DNA of 64,000 nt from Paracoccus homiensis (GTDB taxonomy: Bacteria; Pseudomonadota; Alphaproteobacteria; Rhodobacterales; Rhodobacteraceae), in the NCBI RefSeq assembly GCF_900111675.1, contig NZ_FOHO01000002.1, positions 398,634-462,633 on the forward strand. The letters run 5' to 3'. The notes under the pieces were generated by a model. The model was not told where the DNA came from, ran no database searches, and saw nothing but the letters and a program-made list of their open reading frames with translations. Positions 26,275-36,293 of this stretch are shown here, piece after piece; position 1 is the stretch's first letter; each line of letters opens with the position of its first letter. Position numbers and translations under genes: made by a program.

Positions 26275-27597
26275 ATGATGAAGCTGACCGTGGATGAGGC
26301 ACTGGCCAAAGGGGGCATCGGCGCGTTTCAGTGGCGGTTGCTGGCGATTTTCGGGATGGTCTGGGCGGCGGATGCGATGCAGGTCATCGCGGTCGGCTTT
26401 GCCTGGCCCTCGGTCGCGGCCAGTTTCGGACTGGACCGTGTCACCGCCTTGCAGATCGGCACGGTGTTCTTTCTGGGCATGTTCGTCGGCGCCTTTGTGT
26501 TCGGACGGCTGGCCGACCGCGTGGGGCGGCGCGGCATCCTGCTGCTGACGGTGGCGATGGACGCGGTCTTCGGGCTGGCCTCGGTTCTGGCGGGCGATTT
26601 CACGCTGTTGCTGATCTTGCGATTTCTGACCGGTATCGCGGTCGGGGGAACATTGCCCGTCGATTACGCGATGATGGCGGAATTCCTGCCACCCCGGAAT
26701 CGCGGGCGCTGGCTGGTCTGGCTGGAAGGGTTCTGGGCCATCGGCACCATCATCATCGCGCTGACCGCCTGGATCGCCAGCAGCGCGGGGATCGCCGATA
26801 CCTGGCGCTGGATCTTTGCCGTGGCCGCACTGCCCGCATTGATCGGGTTCTGGCTGCGCTGGTGGATCCCGGAATCGCCGATGTTCCTGATCCGCAACGG
26901 TCGTCAGGCCGAGGCGCGGCAGGTCGTGAACCGCGTGTTGCGCGCCAATGGCGTCGACCCGATCGCGGACGAGGTGCAGATCGTGCCCGCCCCGGTCGCG
27001 GCTTCGGCCGAACGCTCGATCCTGTCGCCGGGGCTGCGCCGCGCCAGCCTTGGCGTCATGGCGGTCTGGTTTCTGGTGTCGCTGTCCTATTACGGCGTTT
27101 TCGTCTGGGTGCCGGGGCAATTGGCGACCGAGGGATTTGGCTTTGTGCGCGGCTTCGGCTTTGTCGTGATCCTCGCTCTGGCGCAGGTGCCGGGATATGC
27201 GCTGGCCGCCTGGGGGGTCGAGGCCCTGGGCCGCCGCGCCACGCTGATGGGGTTTCTGCTGCTGTCGGCTGCGGGCTGTTTCCTGTTCACCATCGCTGGT
27301 TCCTCGGCCGTGCTGGTGGCGGGGTCGCTGATCCTGATGAGCTTTGCACTGCTGGGCACATGGGGCGCGCTTTATGCCTTTACCCCCGAACTTTACCCCA
27401 CCAACCTGCGTGGCACCGGCATGGGCACCGCAAGCGCGGTCGCGCGTCTGGGCGGCATTCTGGCGCCCAGCCTGCTGGCCATCGCCTTCAGCCGCGGCTT
27501 CGGTTTTGCCATCGGCGTGTTCGCCGTGCTGCTGCTGCTGGCGGCGGTCGCGCTGTTGCTGGTGCGGGACGAAACCCGCGACCGCGCCATCGGATAG
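26275..27597 (+). CDS. MFS transporter (SV2/sugar-porter-like)
   Basis: A 440-residue 12-helix carrier. The loop 2-3 signature is GRLADRVGRRGILL, and RFLTGIAVGGTLPVDYAMMAEFLPPRNRGRWL is the typical helix 4-5 element of the SV2/sugar porter/aromatic acid symporter group; the second half repeats ALGRRATL and YPTNLRGTGMG. It is probably a proton symporter for an organic acid or similar solute; the substrate cannot be read from the sequence. No operon partner is clear, with a GST gene 55 bases downstream. Confidence 0.88.
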   Translation: MMKLTVDEALAKGGIGAFQWRLLAIFGMVWAADAMQVIAVGFAWPSVAASFGLDRVTALQIGTVFFLGMFVGAFVFGRLADRVGRRGILLLTVAMDAVFGLASVLAGDFTLLLILRFLTGIAVGGTLPVDYAMMAEFLPPRNRGRWLVWLEGFWAIGTIIIALTAWIASSAGIADTWRWIFAVAALPALIGFWLRWWIPESPMFLIRNGRQAEARQVVNRVLRANGVDPIADEVQIVPAPVAASAERSILSPGLRRASLGVMAVWFLVSLSYYGVFVWVPGQLATEGFGFVRGFGFVVILALAQVPGYALAAWGVEALGRRATLMGFLLLSAAGCFLFTIAGSSAVLVAGSLILMSFALLGTWGALYAFTPELYPTNLRGTGMGTASAVARLGGILAPSLLAIAFSRGFGFAIGVFAVLLLLAAVALLLVRDETRDRAIG

Positions 27598-27652
27598 GGT
27601 GCAACCGGCCTGCGGGTCCGCCCGTTGCCCCGGATACGGATAGGAGGAAACG

Positions 27653-28627
27653 ATGGGCCAACTGGTCAACGGCGTCTGGAAGGACGAATGGTACGACACC
27701 GACGCACATGGCGGTGAATTCGTGCGCAGCAATGCCAAGTATCGCAACTGGGTCACGGCGGACGGCACCCCCGGCCCCAGCGGCGAGGGCGGTTTCAGGC
27801 CCGACAGCGGGCGCTATCACCTCTATGTGTCCTATGCCTGCCCCTGGGCGCATCGCGCGCTGATCTTTCGTCAGCTGAAGGACCTTCAGGATCATATCGG
27901 CGTGTCGGTCGTGCATCCCGACATGCTGGGCGAGGGGTGGGAATTTCGGCAGGACTTTCCCGGCACCACCGGCGATCGGCTGTTTGACAGCGATTACCTG
28001 CGCGACATCTATCTGAAGGCCAATCCCAATGCCTCGGGGCGGGTGACGGTGCCGGTTCTGTGGGACCGCGAACGCGAAACCATCGTGTCGAACGAAAGCG
28101 CCGATATCATCCGCATGTTCAACGCGGCCTTCAACGCGCTGACCGGCAACGAAGACGATTATTGGCCGGAACATCTGCGCGGCCGGATCGAAACCGTGAA
28201 CAGCCGGATCTATGACAGCGTCAACAACGGCGTCTACAAGGCCGGTTTCGCCACCTCGCAGGCGGCCTATGACAAGGCGGTCGGGCCGCTGTTCGACAGT
28301 CTGGACTGGATCGAGGGGCTTCTGGCCGACCACCGATACCTGACCGGCGAAACCCTGACCGAGGCCGACTGGCGGCTGTTCACCACCATCGCCCGTTTTG
28401 ATGCGGTCTATCACACGCATTTCAAATGCAATCGGCGCCGCATCGTCGATTACCCTAATCTGTGGGGCTGGGCGCGCGAATTGTATCAATGGCCCGCTAT
28501 CGCGGAAACCGTCCGGCCCGACCATTATACGCGGCACTATTACTACAGCCACGACATGGTGAACCCGAACCGGATCATCCCGACCGGCCCCGATGAGGAC
28601 TGGACCGAACCGCATGGACGCGGCTGA
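27653..28627 (+). CDS. Glutathionyl-hydroquinone reductase-like GST (Xi class)
   Basis: A 324-residue protein of the YqjG/EcfG family. The catalytic motif YACPWAHRALI carries Cys63, and the family's W-x-x-W-D-like features appear as PVLWDRERETIVSNESADIIRMFN. C-terminal elements are YKAGFATSQAAYDKA, LFTTIARFDAVYHTHFKCNRRRIVDYPNLWGWARELYQ. These enzymes remove glutathione from glutathionyl-hydroquinones. AGGAGG lies 5 bases before the ATG. Confidence 0.93.
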   Translation: MGQLVNGVWKDEWYDTDAHGGEFVRSNAKYRNWVTADGTPGPSGEGGFRPDSGRYHLYVSYACPWAHRALIFRQLKDLQDHIGVSVVHPDMLGEGWEFRQDFPGTTGDRLFDSDYLRDIYLKANPNASGRVTVPVLWDRERETIVSNESADIIRMFNAAFNALTGNEDDYWPEHLRGRIETVNSRIYDSVNNGVYKAGFATSQAAYDKAVGPLFDSLDWIEGLLADHRYLTGETLTEADWRLFTTIARFDAVYHTHFKCNRRRIVDYPNLWGWARELYQWPAIAETVRPDHYTRHYYYSHDMVNPNRIIPTGPDEDWTEPHGRG

Positions 28628-28635
28628 CCCGGCCG

Positions 28636-28668
28636 AAAAAGAAACCCCGGCGCCGCAAGGCACCGGGG
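28636..28668 (-). terminator. Intrinsic terminator on the minus strand
   Basis: Stem CCCCGG-(mismatch)-GCC, loop, GGC-(mismatch)-CCGGGG; on the minus strand it is followed by TTTCTTTTT. On the plus strand, just after the GST stop, there is no T-run. The polarity therefore points to a minus-strand transcript ending here, although the response regulator has its own terminator at 28800-28826. Confidence 0.6.
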
Positions 28669-28799
28669 CATCAGAGAGGGAGGGGTTTGTGGCCGCATCC
28701 TCCGACCACTGGGCTTCGGGTCATTAACGCGGCGCCTGTCACGCGGTTCCATCCCATTGCGACGGTTTCGGCAGGCAGTGATGAAAGGGGCGACATGAC

Positions 28800-28826
28800 A
28801 ACGCCCGACCTGATGGCCGGGCGTTT
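28800..28826 (-). terminator. Probable terminator of the response regulator gene
   Basis: An 8-bp stem AACGCCCG/CGGGCGTT with a 10-11 base loop lies 8 bases past the stop of the response regulator gene; only a weak T-tract (TTGT) follows on that strand. Confidence 0.55.
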
Positions 28827-28834
28827 CGCAGGAC

Positions 28835-29521
28835 TTATGCCACCAGGCGATAGCCACCTGATTCCGTGACCAGCAGGCGCGCATTGCTGGGATCGGGTTC
28901 GATCTTCTGGCGCAGACGGTAGATATGGGTTTCCAGCGTGTGCGTGGTCACGCCGGCATTATAGCCCCAAACCTCGTGCAGCAGCACATCGCGCGGCACC
29001 ACACCATCCTGAGCGCGATACAGGAATTTCAGGATATTGGTTTCCTTCTCGGTCAGGCGGATCTTGCGATCCTTCTGATCGACCAGCATCTTCATCGCGG
29101 GCTTGAACGTATACGGCCCAAGCTGGAAGATCGCGTCCTCCGACTGTTCATGGGTGCGCAGCTGCGCCCGCAGCCGGGCCAGCAGGACCGGGAACTTGAA
29201 CGGCTTGGTCACGTAATCATTCGCGCCGGCGTCCAGACCCAGGATCGTGTCGGCATCGGTGTCATGACCGGTCAGCATCACGATGGGGCATTTCACGTTC
29301 AGCTTGCGCAGCTTCTTGCACAATTCGCGCCCATCGGTGTCGGGCAGGCCGACATCCAGAACCACCAGATCGAAGATCGCGTTCTTGCTGGCCTCGACGG
29401 CCTCGGCGCCACTGCCTGCTTCGATCACATCGAAATCATCGGTCGCGACCAACTGCTCGGCCAGGGCTTCGCGCAGGTCCTCTTCGTCATCGACCAGCAA
29501 GATTTTTTTCAGTCCGGGCAT
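28835..29521 (-). CDS. OmpR-family response regulator, CenR-like
   Basis: A 228-residue two-domain response regulator. The receiver has acidic residues in VDDEEDL, the phosphoacceptor Asp in [14 protein letters not shown] in VMLTGHD and K in YVTKPFKF. The winged-helix DNA-binding domain ends [34 protein letters not shown]. The [43 protein letters not shown] stretch resembles the alphaproteobacterial regulator CenR, an envelope regulator. No histidine kinase is adjacent, so it is an orphan. AAAGGAGG lies 5 bases before the start. Confidence 0.83.
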   Translation of the reverse strand: MPGLKKILLVDDEEDLREALAEQLVATDDFDVIEAGSGAEAVEASKNAIFDLVVLDVGLPDTDGRELCKKLRKLNVKCPIVMLTGHDTDADTILGLDAGANDYVTKPFKFPVLLARLRAQLRTHEQSEDAIFQLGPYTFKPAMKMLVDQKDRKIRLTEKETNILKFLYRAQDGVVPRDVLLHEVWGYNAGVTTHTLETHIYRLRQKIEPDPSNARLLVTESGGYRLVA

Positions 29522-29530
29522 GTTGCCTCC

Positions 29531-29548
29531 TTTGCGTCATTGCGCAAA
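29531..29548. promoter_or_regulatory. Inverted repeat upstream of the response regulator
   Basis: TTTGCG-N6-CGCAAA lies 9 bases upstream of the response regulator start and overlaps its Shine-Dalgarno region. It could be an operator or an mRNA hairpin that limits translation; nothing further supports either. Confidence 0.35.
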
Positions 29549-29664
29549 TGAGTGGGGTGGGACCGGTTCTTCGTCCAGCAACATGTCGAAAATCTCACAT
29601 GGAGTTGTCGGAAATCGGCACTATGTTTCAGAATGTTTCAAAAATTCGTGGCCGTGACCCTGAT

Positions 29665-30723
29665 ATGAGCCTGCTTCCAACCCTTGCCGAGATGGTGTCC
29701 CGCGCCCGTGCCGATCTGCGCATGGGGCTGCCCGTGATGATCGGCGGCTATCTGACGGCCGCGGTCGAAACGCTGACGGCGGATCGGCTGGCGGCGATGC
29801 GCGCACTTGGCCAACCGGTGATCGTGCTGACCGAAAGGCGGGCCTCGACCCTGAAGGCGCGGGCCTATGACGGTGGATTGGCGCGGGTCGACCTGCCGGG
29901 TGACGCCGATCTGACCTGGCTGCGCGATCTGGCCGACCCCGCCAACGATCTGCGCCACCCGATGAAGGGCCCGCTGTTCACTCAGCGTCAGGGCGACACG
30001 ACCGCGCATCGCGCCTCGCTGGCCCTGGCGAAATCGGCACAGCTGCTGCCCGCGACGCTGATGGTGCCCGCACCCCCGTTGCCCGACCTGACGCAATTGC
30101 CCGATCAGCCCCTGCTGGCGCAGTTGACGCAAGAGGCCGCGATGGCCCCGGTCGCCGCGGCGCGCCTGCCACTGTTGTCGGCGGAACGCTCGCGTCTGCA
30201 TATCTTCCGCCCCGATGACGGCGGCGCCGAACATTACGCGATCGAGATCGGCGACCCGCCGCGCGACAGCGACGTCCTGACCCGCCTGCACTCGGCCTGT
30301 TTCACCGGCGATGTGCTGGGCAGCCTGAAATGCGACTGCGGACCACAGCTGCACGCCGCGCTGAATGCCATGGGGCAGGCGGGGGCGGGCGTGCTGCTGT
30401 ATCTGAACCAGGAAGGGCGCGGCATCGGGCTGGCCAACAAGATGCGCGCCTATGACCTGCAGAATCAGGGCTTCGACACGGTCGAGGCCAATCACCGTCT
30501 GGGATTCGAGGATGACGAACGCGATTTCCGTATCGGGGCCGCGCTGCTGAAACGGCTTGGTTTTTCCAGCGCACGCCTGATGACCAACAACCCGCGCAAG
30601 GTTGCGATGCTCGAGGGGCATGACATCCGCGTCACCCAGCGCGTGCCCCTGATCACCCCGCGCAACCGCTTCAACACCGACTACCTCGATACCAAGGCCG
30701 AAAAATCGGGGCACCTGCTATGA
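29665..30723 (+). CDS. ribA: GTP cyclohydrolase II
   Basis: A 352-residue protein with a C-terminal GTP cyclohydrolase II domain (about residues 160-350) that opens GTP to start riboflavin synthesis. Zinc cysteines are in [45 protein letters not shown] and MTNNPRK are the other signatures. The N-terminal 150 residues resemble the degenerate DHBP-synthase-like region seen in alphaproteobacterial RibA and are not enough for a second activity. The start is uncertain: 29665 fits homology; 29623 is possible. It overlaps the following gene by 4 bases. Confidence 0.9.
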   Translation: MSLLPTLAEMVSRARADLRMGLPVMIGGYLTAAVETLTADRLAAMRALGQPVIVLTERRASTLKARAYDGGLARVDLPGDADLTWLRDLADPANDLRHPMKGPLFTQRQGDTTAHRASLALAKSAQLLPATLMVPAPPLPDLTQLPDQPLLAQLTQEAAMAPVAAARLPLLSAERSRLHIFRPDDGGAEHYAIEIGDPPRDSDVLTRLHSACFTGDVLGSLKCDCGPQLHAALNAMGQAGAGVLLYLNQEGRGIGLANKMRAYDLQNQGFDTVEANHRLGFEDDERDFRIGAALLKRLGFSSARLMTNNPRKVAMLEGHDIRVTQRVPLITPRNRFNTDYLDTKAEKSGHLL

Positions 30724-31235
30724 CCCCGCAGGACATGATCCTGACGCCATCGGGCCTGCGCTTTCGCGGCCGCCTCTATCCTTGCAGCATCGGCAAGACC
30801 GGCGTCACGACCGACAAGCGCGAAGGCGACGGCGCCACGCCTGCGGGTCGGCACCACATCACCGGGCTGTGGTATCGCCCCGACCGCCTGCCGCGTCCGG
30901 CGCCCTGGGCGCGGGCCATCGGGCCGGGCGATCTGTGGTGCGACGATCCCGCACATCCGTCCTATAATCACCATGCCCGCGCGCCATTGGTCGCCAGCCA
31001 CGAACGCCTGCGCCGCGCCGATCCGGTTTACGATCTCGTGCTGACGACCGACTGGAACTGGCCCGATGCCCTGCCGGGGCGCGGCTCGGCCATCTTCCTG
31101 CATCAATGGCGCCGGCCCCGGTTCGGCACCGAAGGCTGCATCGCCTTCAGCCGCGCCGACCTGTTCACGATCGTCCGCATGGCGCGACCCGGAACCCGCC
31201 TGATCGTCGCTTCTTCTTTGTCCAAATACCCCTGA
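30720..31235 (+). CDS. L,D-transpeptidase catalytic-domain (YkuD-like) protein
   Basis: A 171-residue protein with the YkuD active-site pattern: [23 protein letters not shown], with catalytic Cys140 and His128. Related enzymes make or anchor 3-3 peptidoglycan crosslinks. It lacks a signal peptide and a LysM domain, which is usual for this short subgroup, so its place of action is unclear. It is coupled to ribA (ATGA). The last codons lie inside a copy of a 21-base dispersed repeat (31211-31231). Confidence 0.85.
   Translation: MTPQDMILTPSGLRFRGRLYPCSIGKTGVTTDKREGDGATPAGRHHITGLWYRPDRLPRPAPWARAIGPGDLWCDDPAHPSYNHHARAPLVASHERLRRADPVYDLVLTTDWNWPDALPGRGSAIFLHQWRRPRFGTEGCIAFSRADLFTIVRMARPGTRLIVASSLSKYP
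31211..31231 (+). repeat. Dispersed 21-base repeat, copy 1
   Basis: The core TTCTTTGTCCAAATACCC (preceded by TTC) forms the last sense codons of the L,D-transpeptidase gene (S-S-L-S-K-Y-P, then TGA). The reverse complement matches 42557-42577 over all 21 bases. Confidence 0.7.
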
Positions 31236-31244
31236 CGCGACGGC

Positions 31245-31898
31245 TCAGCCGTAATCGCGGGCGCCGAAAATGGCCGAGCCGACGCGGATATGCGTCGCGC
31301 CCTCGGCGATGGCGGCTTCAAAATCGGCGCTCATCCCCATCGACAGCTTGGGCAGACCATTCTCTTCGGCCAATCGCCGCAGCAGGCGGAAATGCGGCAC
31401 CGGGTCTTCGCCTTCCGGCGGAATGCACATCAGCCCCTCGGGGGTCAGGCCCAGATCGCGGCATGAGGTCAGGAAACCGGGCAGCTCATCGGCCAGGATC
31501 CCGGCTTTCTGGGGCTCATCCCCGGTATTCACCTGAACGAACAATTGCGGGCTGCGCCCCTGTTCCGTCACCTGCTGCGCCAGCTTGCGCGCAAGCGACA
31601 TCCGGTCCAGCGTATGGATCGCATCGAACAAGGCGACGGCGGGCTTGGCCTTGTTGGATTGCAGCGGCCCGATCATATGGACCGAAACACCGTCATAGGC
31701 ATCGCGCCAGCCGGGCCATTTGCCCTGTGCTTCCTGAACGTAATTTTCGCCAAAGGTCCGATGACCGGCATCCAGAACCGCGGTCACACGCGCATCCGGC
31801 TGCACCTTGCTGACCGCGATCAGCGTGACGGCACCCGCGGCCCGTCCGGCGGCCTGTTCTGCCGCGGCGACGCGGCGCTTGATCTCATCCAGTCCCAT
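31245..31898 (-). CDS. YggS family PLP-binding protein (PLP homeostasis)
   Basis: A 217-residue YggS/PROSC protein, a non-catalytic PLP carrier in the fold of alanine racemase. LIAVSKVQPDARV holds the PLP Lys, FGENYVQEAQGKW, HMIGPLQSNKAK, FVQVNTGDEPQKAGI, GLMCIPP and LSMGMSADFEAAIAEGATHIRVGSAIFG are all present. The frame is open to 32108 through the porin terminator, but homology begins at the ATG at 31898. No clear Shine-Dalgarno sequence is seen. Confidence 0.93.
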   Translation of the reverse strand: MGLDEIKRRVAAAEQAAGRAAGAVTLIAVSKVQPDARVTAVLDAGHRTFGENYVQEAQGKWPGWRDAYDGVSVHMIGPLQSNKAKPAVALFDAIHTLDRMSLARKLAQQVTEQGRSPQLFVQVNTGDEPQKAGILADELPGFLTSCRDLGLTPEGLMCIPPEGEDPVPHFRLLRRLAEENGLPKLSMGMSADFEAAIAEGATHIRVGSAIFGARDYG

Positions 31899-31915
31899 GG
31901 AAAGGACAAAACAGA

Positions 31916-31946
31916 AAGAAAAGAGCGGGCGCAAGGCCCGCTCTTT
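31916..31946 (-). terminator. Porin gene terminator
   Basis: An 11-bp perfect stem (AAAGAGCGGGC, loop of 5, GCCCGCTCTTT) followed on the minus strand by TTCTTTCTG, 25 bases after the porin stop. Confidence 0.88.
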
Positions 31947-31971
31947 CCGAAACTCACTTTTGATCCAGGGA

Positions 31972-32937
31972 TCAGAAGTTGAAGCGAACGCCCATGTCGG
32001 CGCGGACGTTTTCGTCGTAGCCACGCTCGATCGAGCCGGCCAGGTAAGCGCCGCCCAGGTCGTACTTGGCGCCGATACCGAAAGCGTTGTCGGTTTCGTT
32101 CGAGTCACGATCGTTGTTCGCGATGTACGCGCTGACGGTGGTCAGCGGTGCAACAGCGTAGTCGCCGTACAGGACGATGGTCTTGCCCTGGTTGTCGGCA
32201 TCCGAATCTTCGTCGATGTAGTTCAGGCCGACGCCGTTTTCGGTGCCCGGCATGGTGTAGTAAGCACCGACAAAGTACTTCTCTGCGCCGTCAACGCCAG
32301 CGGCGTTGTTGACGTAGGCACCCGACAGAGCGATCTGGTTCCAGGTGTAGTCAGCTTTCAGGCTGAACTCTTCGTCGTCGCCACCGGTGGTCTGGTCGGG
32401 GTCGACATACGAAGCCATGACGCTGGCGCCGGCGATTTCGTATTCGACAGCAACGCCCATGCGGTTGTCGGTTTCGTTGACGATCTCGACGGTGCCGTCG
32501 GCGTTCATGCGAACTTCGTCATTGCCGTAGCCCGAGGTCGAGAACGCGTAGAAATCGCCCTGAGCGTTACCGAACGAACGGCTGATCAGACCAACTTCCG
32601 ATTCGTAGATCAGGCCGGCCGAGTCGAACGCGGTGTTGACGTTGCCGACCGAGACGGTCAGGCCACCAGCGGTGACATACAGGTAAGCGGGCGAAACATT
32701 GCTGCTGCCTTCGCCATCGTCGTACTGCAGGCGGATGCGGCCACCGAAGTCAACGCCCTGATCGCTCGACGTGGTCGCGTCGATGTTCATGCGCAGGCGG
32801 GTTTCCAGCTGCGATTCCTGGTCGCGGCCTTCCTGGTAGTCGATCGCGGTGCGGCCATAACCCGAGATGGTCACGTCTGCGGCTGCGATGCCAGCCGACA
32901 GGGTCAGCGCGGTCGTCGCGAAAAGAACCTTTTTCAT
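31972..32937 (-). CDS. Outer-membrane porin
   Basis: A 321-residue porin of the Rhodobacter type. Signal peptide MKKVLFATTALTLSAGIAAA is followed by DVTISGYGRTAIDYQEG and alternating beta-strands, and the chain ends with R-F-N-F, the terminal Phe used by the Bam machine. The mature protein is rich in Asp and Glu, with few Lys. Codon choice is strongly biased, as in highly expressed genes. AGAGGGAA precedes the ATG at 32937. A 268-base divergent spacer with repeats and a strong terminator bracket the gene. Confidence 0.93.
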   Translation of the reverse strand: MKKVLFATTALTLSAGIAAADVTISGYGRTAIDYQEGRDQESQLETRLRMNIDATTSSDQGVDFGGRIRLQYDDGEGSSNVSPAYLYVTAGGLTVSVGNVNTAFDSAGLIYESEVGLISRSFGNAQGDFYAFSTSGYGNDEVRMNADGTVEIVNETDNRMGVAVEYEIAGASVMASYVDPDQTTGGDDEEFSLKADYTWNQIALSGAYVNNAAGVDGAEKYFVGAYYTMPGTENGVGLNYIDEDSDADNQGKTIVLYGDYAVAPLTTVSAYIANNDRDSNETDNAFGIGAKYDLGGAYLAGSIERGYDENVRADMGVRFNF

Positions 32938-33018
32938 GGTCGTGTTCCCTCTTGTCTCTCTGATGCCCAAACCGGCTCGACCGTCTTGGGTATGGATCGT
33001 GTTTCCTCTTTTCGCTTT

Positions 33019-33099
33019 TGTGATGCAACGGAATCACGACTTGATCACGGTCTTTGCGATTTTCTGTGATGCACATGGGCCACACCTGAACTGTGGCCC
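33019..33099. promoter_or_regulatory. Repeats upstream of the porin gene
   Basis: TGTGATGCA occurs twice in direct orientation (33019-33027 and 33065-33073), followed by an 8-bp inverted repeat GGGCCACA-N7-TGTGGCCC (33077-33099). They lie between the divergent porin and DUF3576 genes and may be operators of the porin promoter. No known regulator consensus is recognised. Confidence 0.4.
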
Positions 33100-33205
33100 C
33101 ATATTGCGTGTTTCACGGGGTTTGGCGCTGTCGCGGTCAAGATGCTTGTGGCCGTGGGGCGATCCGCGCTAAAGCTGCGGCAATTGCGAAGAACCGGGGG
33201 ACCGC

Positions 33206-33658
33206 ATGAAGACCGTGACCGCAACGCGCCTGATTCTTGCCGCCTGCCTGACCGCCGGGCTTGCGGCCTGTGGCGGCAATGCCGATGCCCCCGCCGTTCG
33301 CAAGGTGGAAGATTCGACGATCTGGGATCTGTTTGCCAATCGCACGGACCCGAACGCCACCGTTTCGGTCAACAAATACCTTTGGAACGCCAGCCTGGAA
33401 GTGCTGAACTTCCTGCCGATCCAGTCGGTCGATCCCTTCACCGGGGTGATCGTGACCGGCTATGGCACCCCCCCGGGGGGTGGCCGTTCCTATCGCGCGA
33501 CGGTCAAGATCAGCGATCCGGCCATGGATGCCCGCAGCCTGAAGCTGGCCCTTCAGGGTCCGGGCGGCAGCGCGGTCGAACCCGGCACCGTCCGCGCGGT
33601 CGAGGATGCGATCATGACCCGGGCCCGCCAGATGCGGATCCGCGATCGCGGTCTGTAA
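33206..33658 (+). CDS. DUF3576 lipoprotein
   Basis: A 150-residue lipoprotein (MKTVTATRLILAACLTAGLAAC; lipobox G-L-A-A-C) of the alphaproteobacterial DUF3576 family: TIWDLFANRTDPNATVSVNKYLWNASLEVLNFLPIQSVDPFTGVIVTGYG is the conserved core. No function is established. In Rhodobacteraceae it is commonly found just upstream of leuS-lptE-holA, as here (94-base gap), so a part in envelope assembly is possible. GGGGGACC lies before the ATG. Confidence 0.87.
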   Translation: MKTVTATRLILAACLTAGLAACGGNADAPAVRKVEDSTIWDLFANRTDPNATVSVNKYLWNASLEVLNFLPIQSVDPFTGVIVTGYGTPPGGGRSYRATVKISDPAMDARSLKLALQGPGGSAVEPGTVRAVEDAIMTRARQMRIRDRGL

Positions 33659-33752
33659 GGGCATTGCGGGCGTTTGCGGCCCGCCTGCCACTGGACCCTA
33701 ACAGGCGGCGCGTATAAACCCTGCGGGCAAGAGATGATGCCCGAGGTCCGAT

Positions 33753-36293
33753 ATGCCCTATGATCCGTCCAGCAGCGAAGCCCGGTGGCAGAAGGCCTGG
33801 GCCGATGCCGGCAGCTTTGCCGCCATCCGCGACGAGCGCCCCAAATATTACGTGCTGGAGATGTTCCCCTATCCCTCGGGGCGCATCCATATGGGCCATG
33901 TGCGCAACTACACGATGGGCGACGTGGTGGCGCGGTTCAAGCGCGCGCAGGGGTTCAGCGTGCTGCACCCGATGGGCTGGGACGCCTTCGGCATGCCCGC
34001 CGAGAATGCCGCGATGGAGCAGGGCGGCCATCCCCGCGACTGGACCTATGCCAATATCGCCACGATGCGCGACCAGCTGAAGCCGCTTGGCCTGTCCATC
34101 GACTGGAGCCGCGAATTCGCGACCTGCGACGACGATTACGTCCATCAGCAGCAGGCGATGTTCCTGGACATGCTGGATGCGGGCCTGATCACGCGCAAGT
34201 CGGCGCAGGTGAACTGGGACCCGGTCGACATGACCGTTCTGGCCAATGAACAGGTCATCGACGGCAAGGGCTGGCGGTCGGGCGCCACGGTCGAGCGCAA
34301 GGAGCTGACCCAGTGGTTCTTCAAGATCAGCGACTACAGCGACGAGCTGCTGTCGGCGCTGGACGGGCTGTCGGGCTGGCCGGAAAAGGTGCGCCTGATG
34401 CAGGCCAACTGGATCGGCAAGTCGCGCGGGCTGCAGTTCCGCTTTGCCACCGTCGATGCGCCCGAGGGATTCGACGCGATCGAGGTCTATACCACGCGCC
34501 CCGACACGCTGATGGGCGCAAGCTTTGCCGCGCTGTCGCCGGATCACCCGCTGGTGAAGAAGCTGGCCGAAACCCGCCCCGAGGTCGCCGCCTTCATCGA
34601 GGAATGCAAGCGCATCGGCACCACCGAAGAGGCGATCGAGACCGCGCCCAAGCTGGGCTTCGACACCGGCCTGACCGTCACCCATCCGCTGGACCCAAAC
34701 TGGCAGCTGCCGATCTGGGTCGCGAATTTCGTGCTGATGGATTACGGCACAGGCGCGATCTTCGGCAGCCCGGCGCATGACGAACGCGACCACGAATTCG
34801 CCACGAAATACGGGCTGCCGATCCGCGCGACCTTCGGGCAACCGGGGATGACGCTGGAACAGGCGGACGAGCTGGTCGCCGCCGCGCCCTTCGTGCCGCT
34901 GAAATCCGAGACCGTCACCTATGTCCGCGGTTTCGCGGGCGATGCCGACCAGACCGGCGAGGCCGCGGTGGATGCCGCCATCGCCCATGCCGAGGCGCAG
35001 GGCTATGGCGAGGGGGTGACCAAGTTCCGCCTGCGCGACTGGGGCATCTCGCGCCAGCGCTACTGGGGTTGCCCGATCCCGGTCGTGCATTGCGACAGCT
35101 GCGGCACCGTCCCCGAGGCCAAGGAGAACCTGCCGGTCCTTCTGCCGCAGGATGTGACGTTCGACGTGCCGGGCAACCCGCTGGACCGTCACCCGACCTG
35201 GCGTCAGGCGACCTGCCCGAAATGCGGTGGTGCCGCGCGCCGCGAGACCGACACGATGGACACTTTCGTCGATTCGTCCTGGTACTATGCCCGCTTTACC
35301 AGCCCCGGTGCCGACACGCCGACGAACCGCGCCGATGCGGATTACTGGATGAACGTGGACCAGTATATCGGCGGCATCGAACACGCGATCCTGCACCTGC
35401 TGTATTCGCGCTTCTTCGCCCGCGCGATGGTCAAGACCGGCCACCTGCCCGAGGCCGCGAAGGAACCCTTCGACGCGCTGTTCACCCAAGGCATGGTCAC
35501 GCACGAGATCTACATGACCCGCGATGCCAAGGGGCGTCTGGTCTATCACCTGCCCGAGGACGTGACCGACGGCAGGCTGGCCGACGGCACCGAGGTCGAG
35601 ATCATCCCCTCGGCCAAGATGTCGAAATCGAAGAAGAACGTCGTCGATCCGGTCAATATCGTGCAGGGCTTCGGTGCCGATACAGCGCGCTGGTTCATGC
35701 TGTCCGACAGCCCGCCCGAGCGTGACGTCGAATGGACAGCGGCAGGGGCCGAGGCTGCGGCCAAGTTCCTGGGCCGCGTCCACCGCCTGGCCGAGGATGC
35801 GCCCGCCGACGGCCCCGAGGATCTGGACCTGGCTCGCGCCGCCCACCGCGCCATCGCGGATGTGACCAAGGCGATCGAGGGCTTTGCCTTCAACAAGGCG
35901 GTCGCCAAGCTGTATGAACTGGCCAATGCCATCGGCAAGTCCAAGGCCGGCGGCGCTCAGCGGGCCGAGGTGCTGCGCATCACCGCACAGCTGCTGGCCC
36001 CGATGGTCCCGCACCTGGCCGAGGATGTCTGGTCGCTGGCAGGCGGGCAGGGGCTGGTCGTCGATGCGCCCTGGCCCAAGGCGGACCCCGCGCTGCTGCA
36101 GGATGACAGCGTGACGCTGCCCATCCAGATCAACGGCAAGCGCCGGGCCGAGATCACCGTCCCCAAGGACATGGCCAAGGACCAGATCGAGGCGCTGGTG
36201 ATGTCGGATGAAACCGTGCAGCGTTTTCTGGAAGGTGCCCAGCCGAAAAAGCTGATCGTGGTGCCGGGGCGGATCGTCAATGTCGTCGCCTGA
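33753..36293 (+). CDS. leuS: Leucyl-tRNA synthetase
   Basis: An 846-residue class I synthetase that charges tRNA-Leu. HIGH-type motif [15 protein letters not shown] is near residue 50, the CP1 editing domain spans about 220-420 ([36 protein letters not shown]), a zinc-type [14 protein letters not shown] pair lies around 447-495, and the KMSKS loop is [14 protein letters not shown] near 617. The anticodon-binding and C-terminal domains follow. Length is normal. It overlaps lptE by 14 bases. Confidence 0.98.
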   Translation: MPYDPSSSEARWQKAWADAGSFAAIRDERPKYYVLEMFPYPSGRIHMGHVRNYTMGDVVARFKRAQGFSVLHPMGWDAFGMPAENAAMEQGGHPRDWTYANIATMRDQLKPLGLSIDWSREFATCDDDYVHQQQAMFLDMLDAGLITRKSAQVNWDPVDMTVLANEQVIDGKGWRSGATVERKELTQWFFKISDYSDELLSALDGLSGWPEKVRLMQANWIGKSRGLQFRFATVDAPEGFDAIEVYTTRPDTLMGASFAALSPDHPLVKKLAETRPEVAAFIEECKRIGTTEEAIETAPKLGFDTGLTVTHPLDPNWQLPIWVANFVLMDYGTGAIFGSPAHDERDHEFATKYGLPIRATFGQPGMTLEQADELVAAAPFVPLKSETVTYVRGFAGDADQTGEAAVDAAIAHAEAQGYGEGVTKFRLRDWGISRQRYWGCPIPVVHCDSCGTVPEAKENLPVLLPQDVTFDVPGNPLDRHPTWRQATCPKCGGAARRETDTMDTFVDSSWYYARFTSPGADTPTNRADADYWMNVDQYIGGIEHAILHLLYSRFFARAMVKTGHLPEAAKEPFDALFTQGMVTHEIYMTRDAKGRLVYHLPEDVTDGRLADGTEVEIIPSAKMSKSKKNVVDPVNIVQGFGADTARWFMLSDSPPERDVEWTAAGAEAAAKFLGRVHRLAEDAPADGPEDLDLARAAHRAIADVTKAIEGFAFNKAVAKLYELANAIGKSKAGGAQRAEVLRITAQLLAPMVPHLAEDVWSLAGGQGLVVDAPWPKADPALLQDDSVTLPIQINGKRRAEITVPKDMAKDQIEALVMSDETVQRFLEGAQPKKLIVVPGRIVNVVA

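Noticed and set aside
33612..36014. 800-codon minus-strand ORF opposite leuS
   Set aside because: It is the antisense shadow of leuS, caused by high G+C codon bias; the real gene has all LeuRS motifs.
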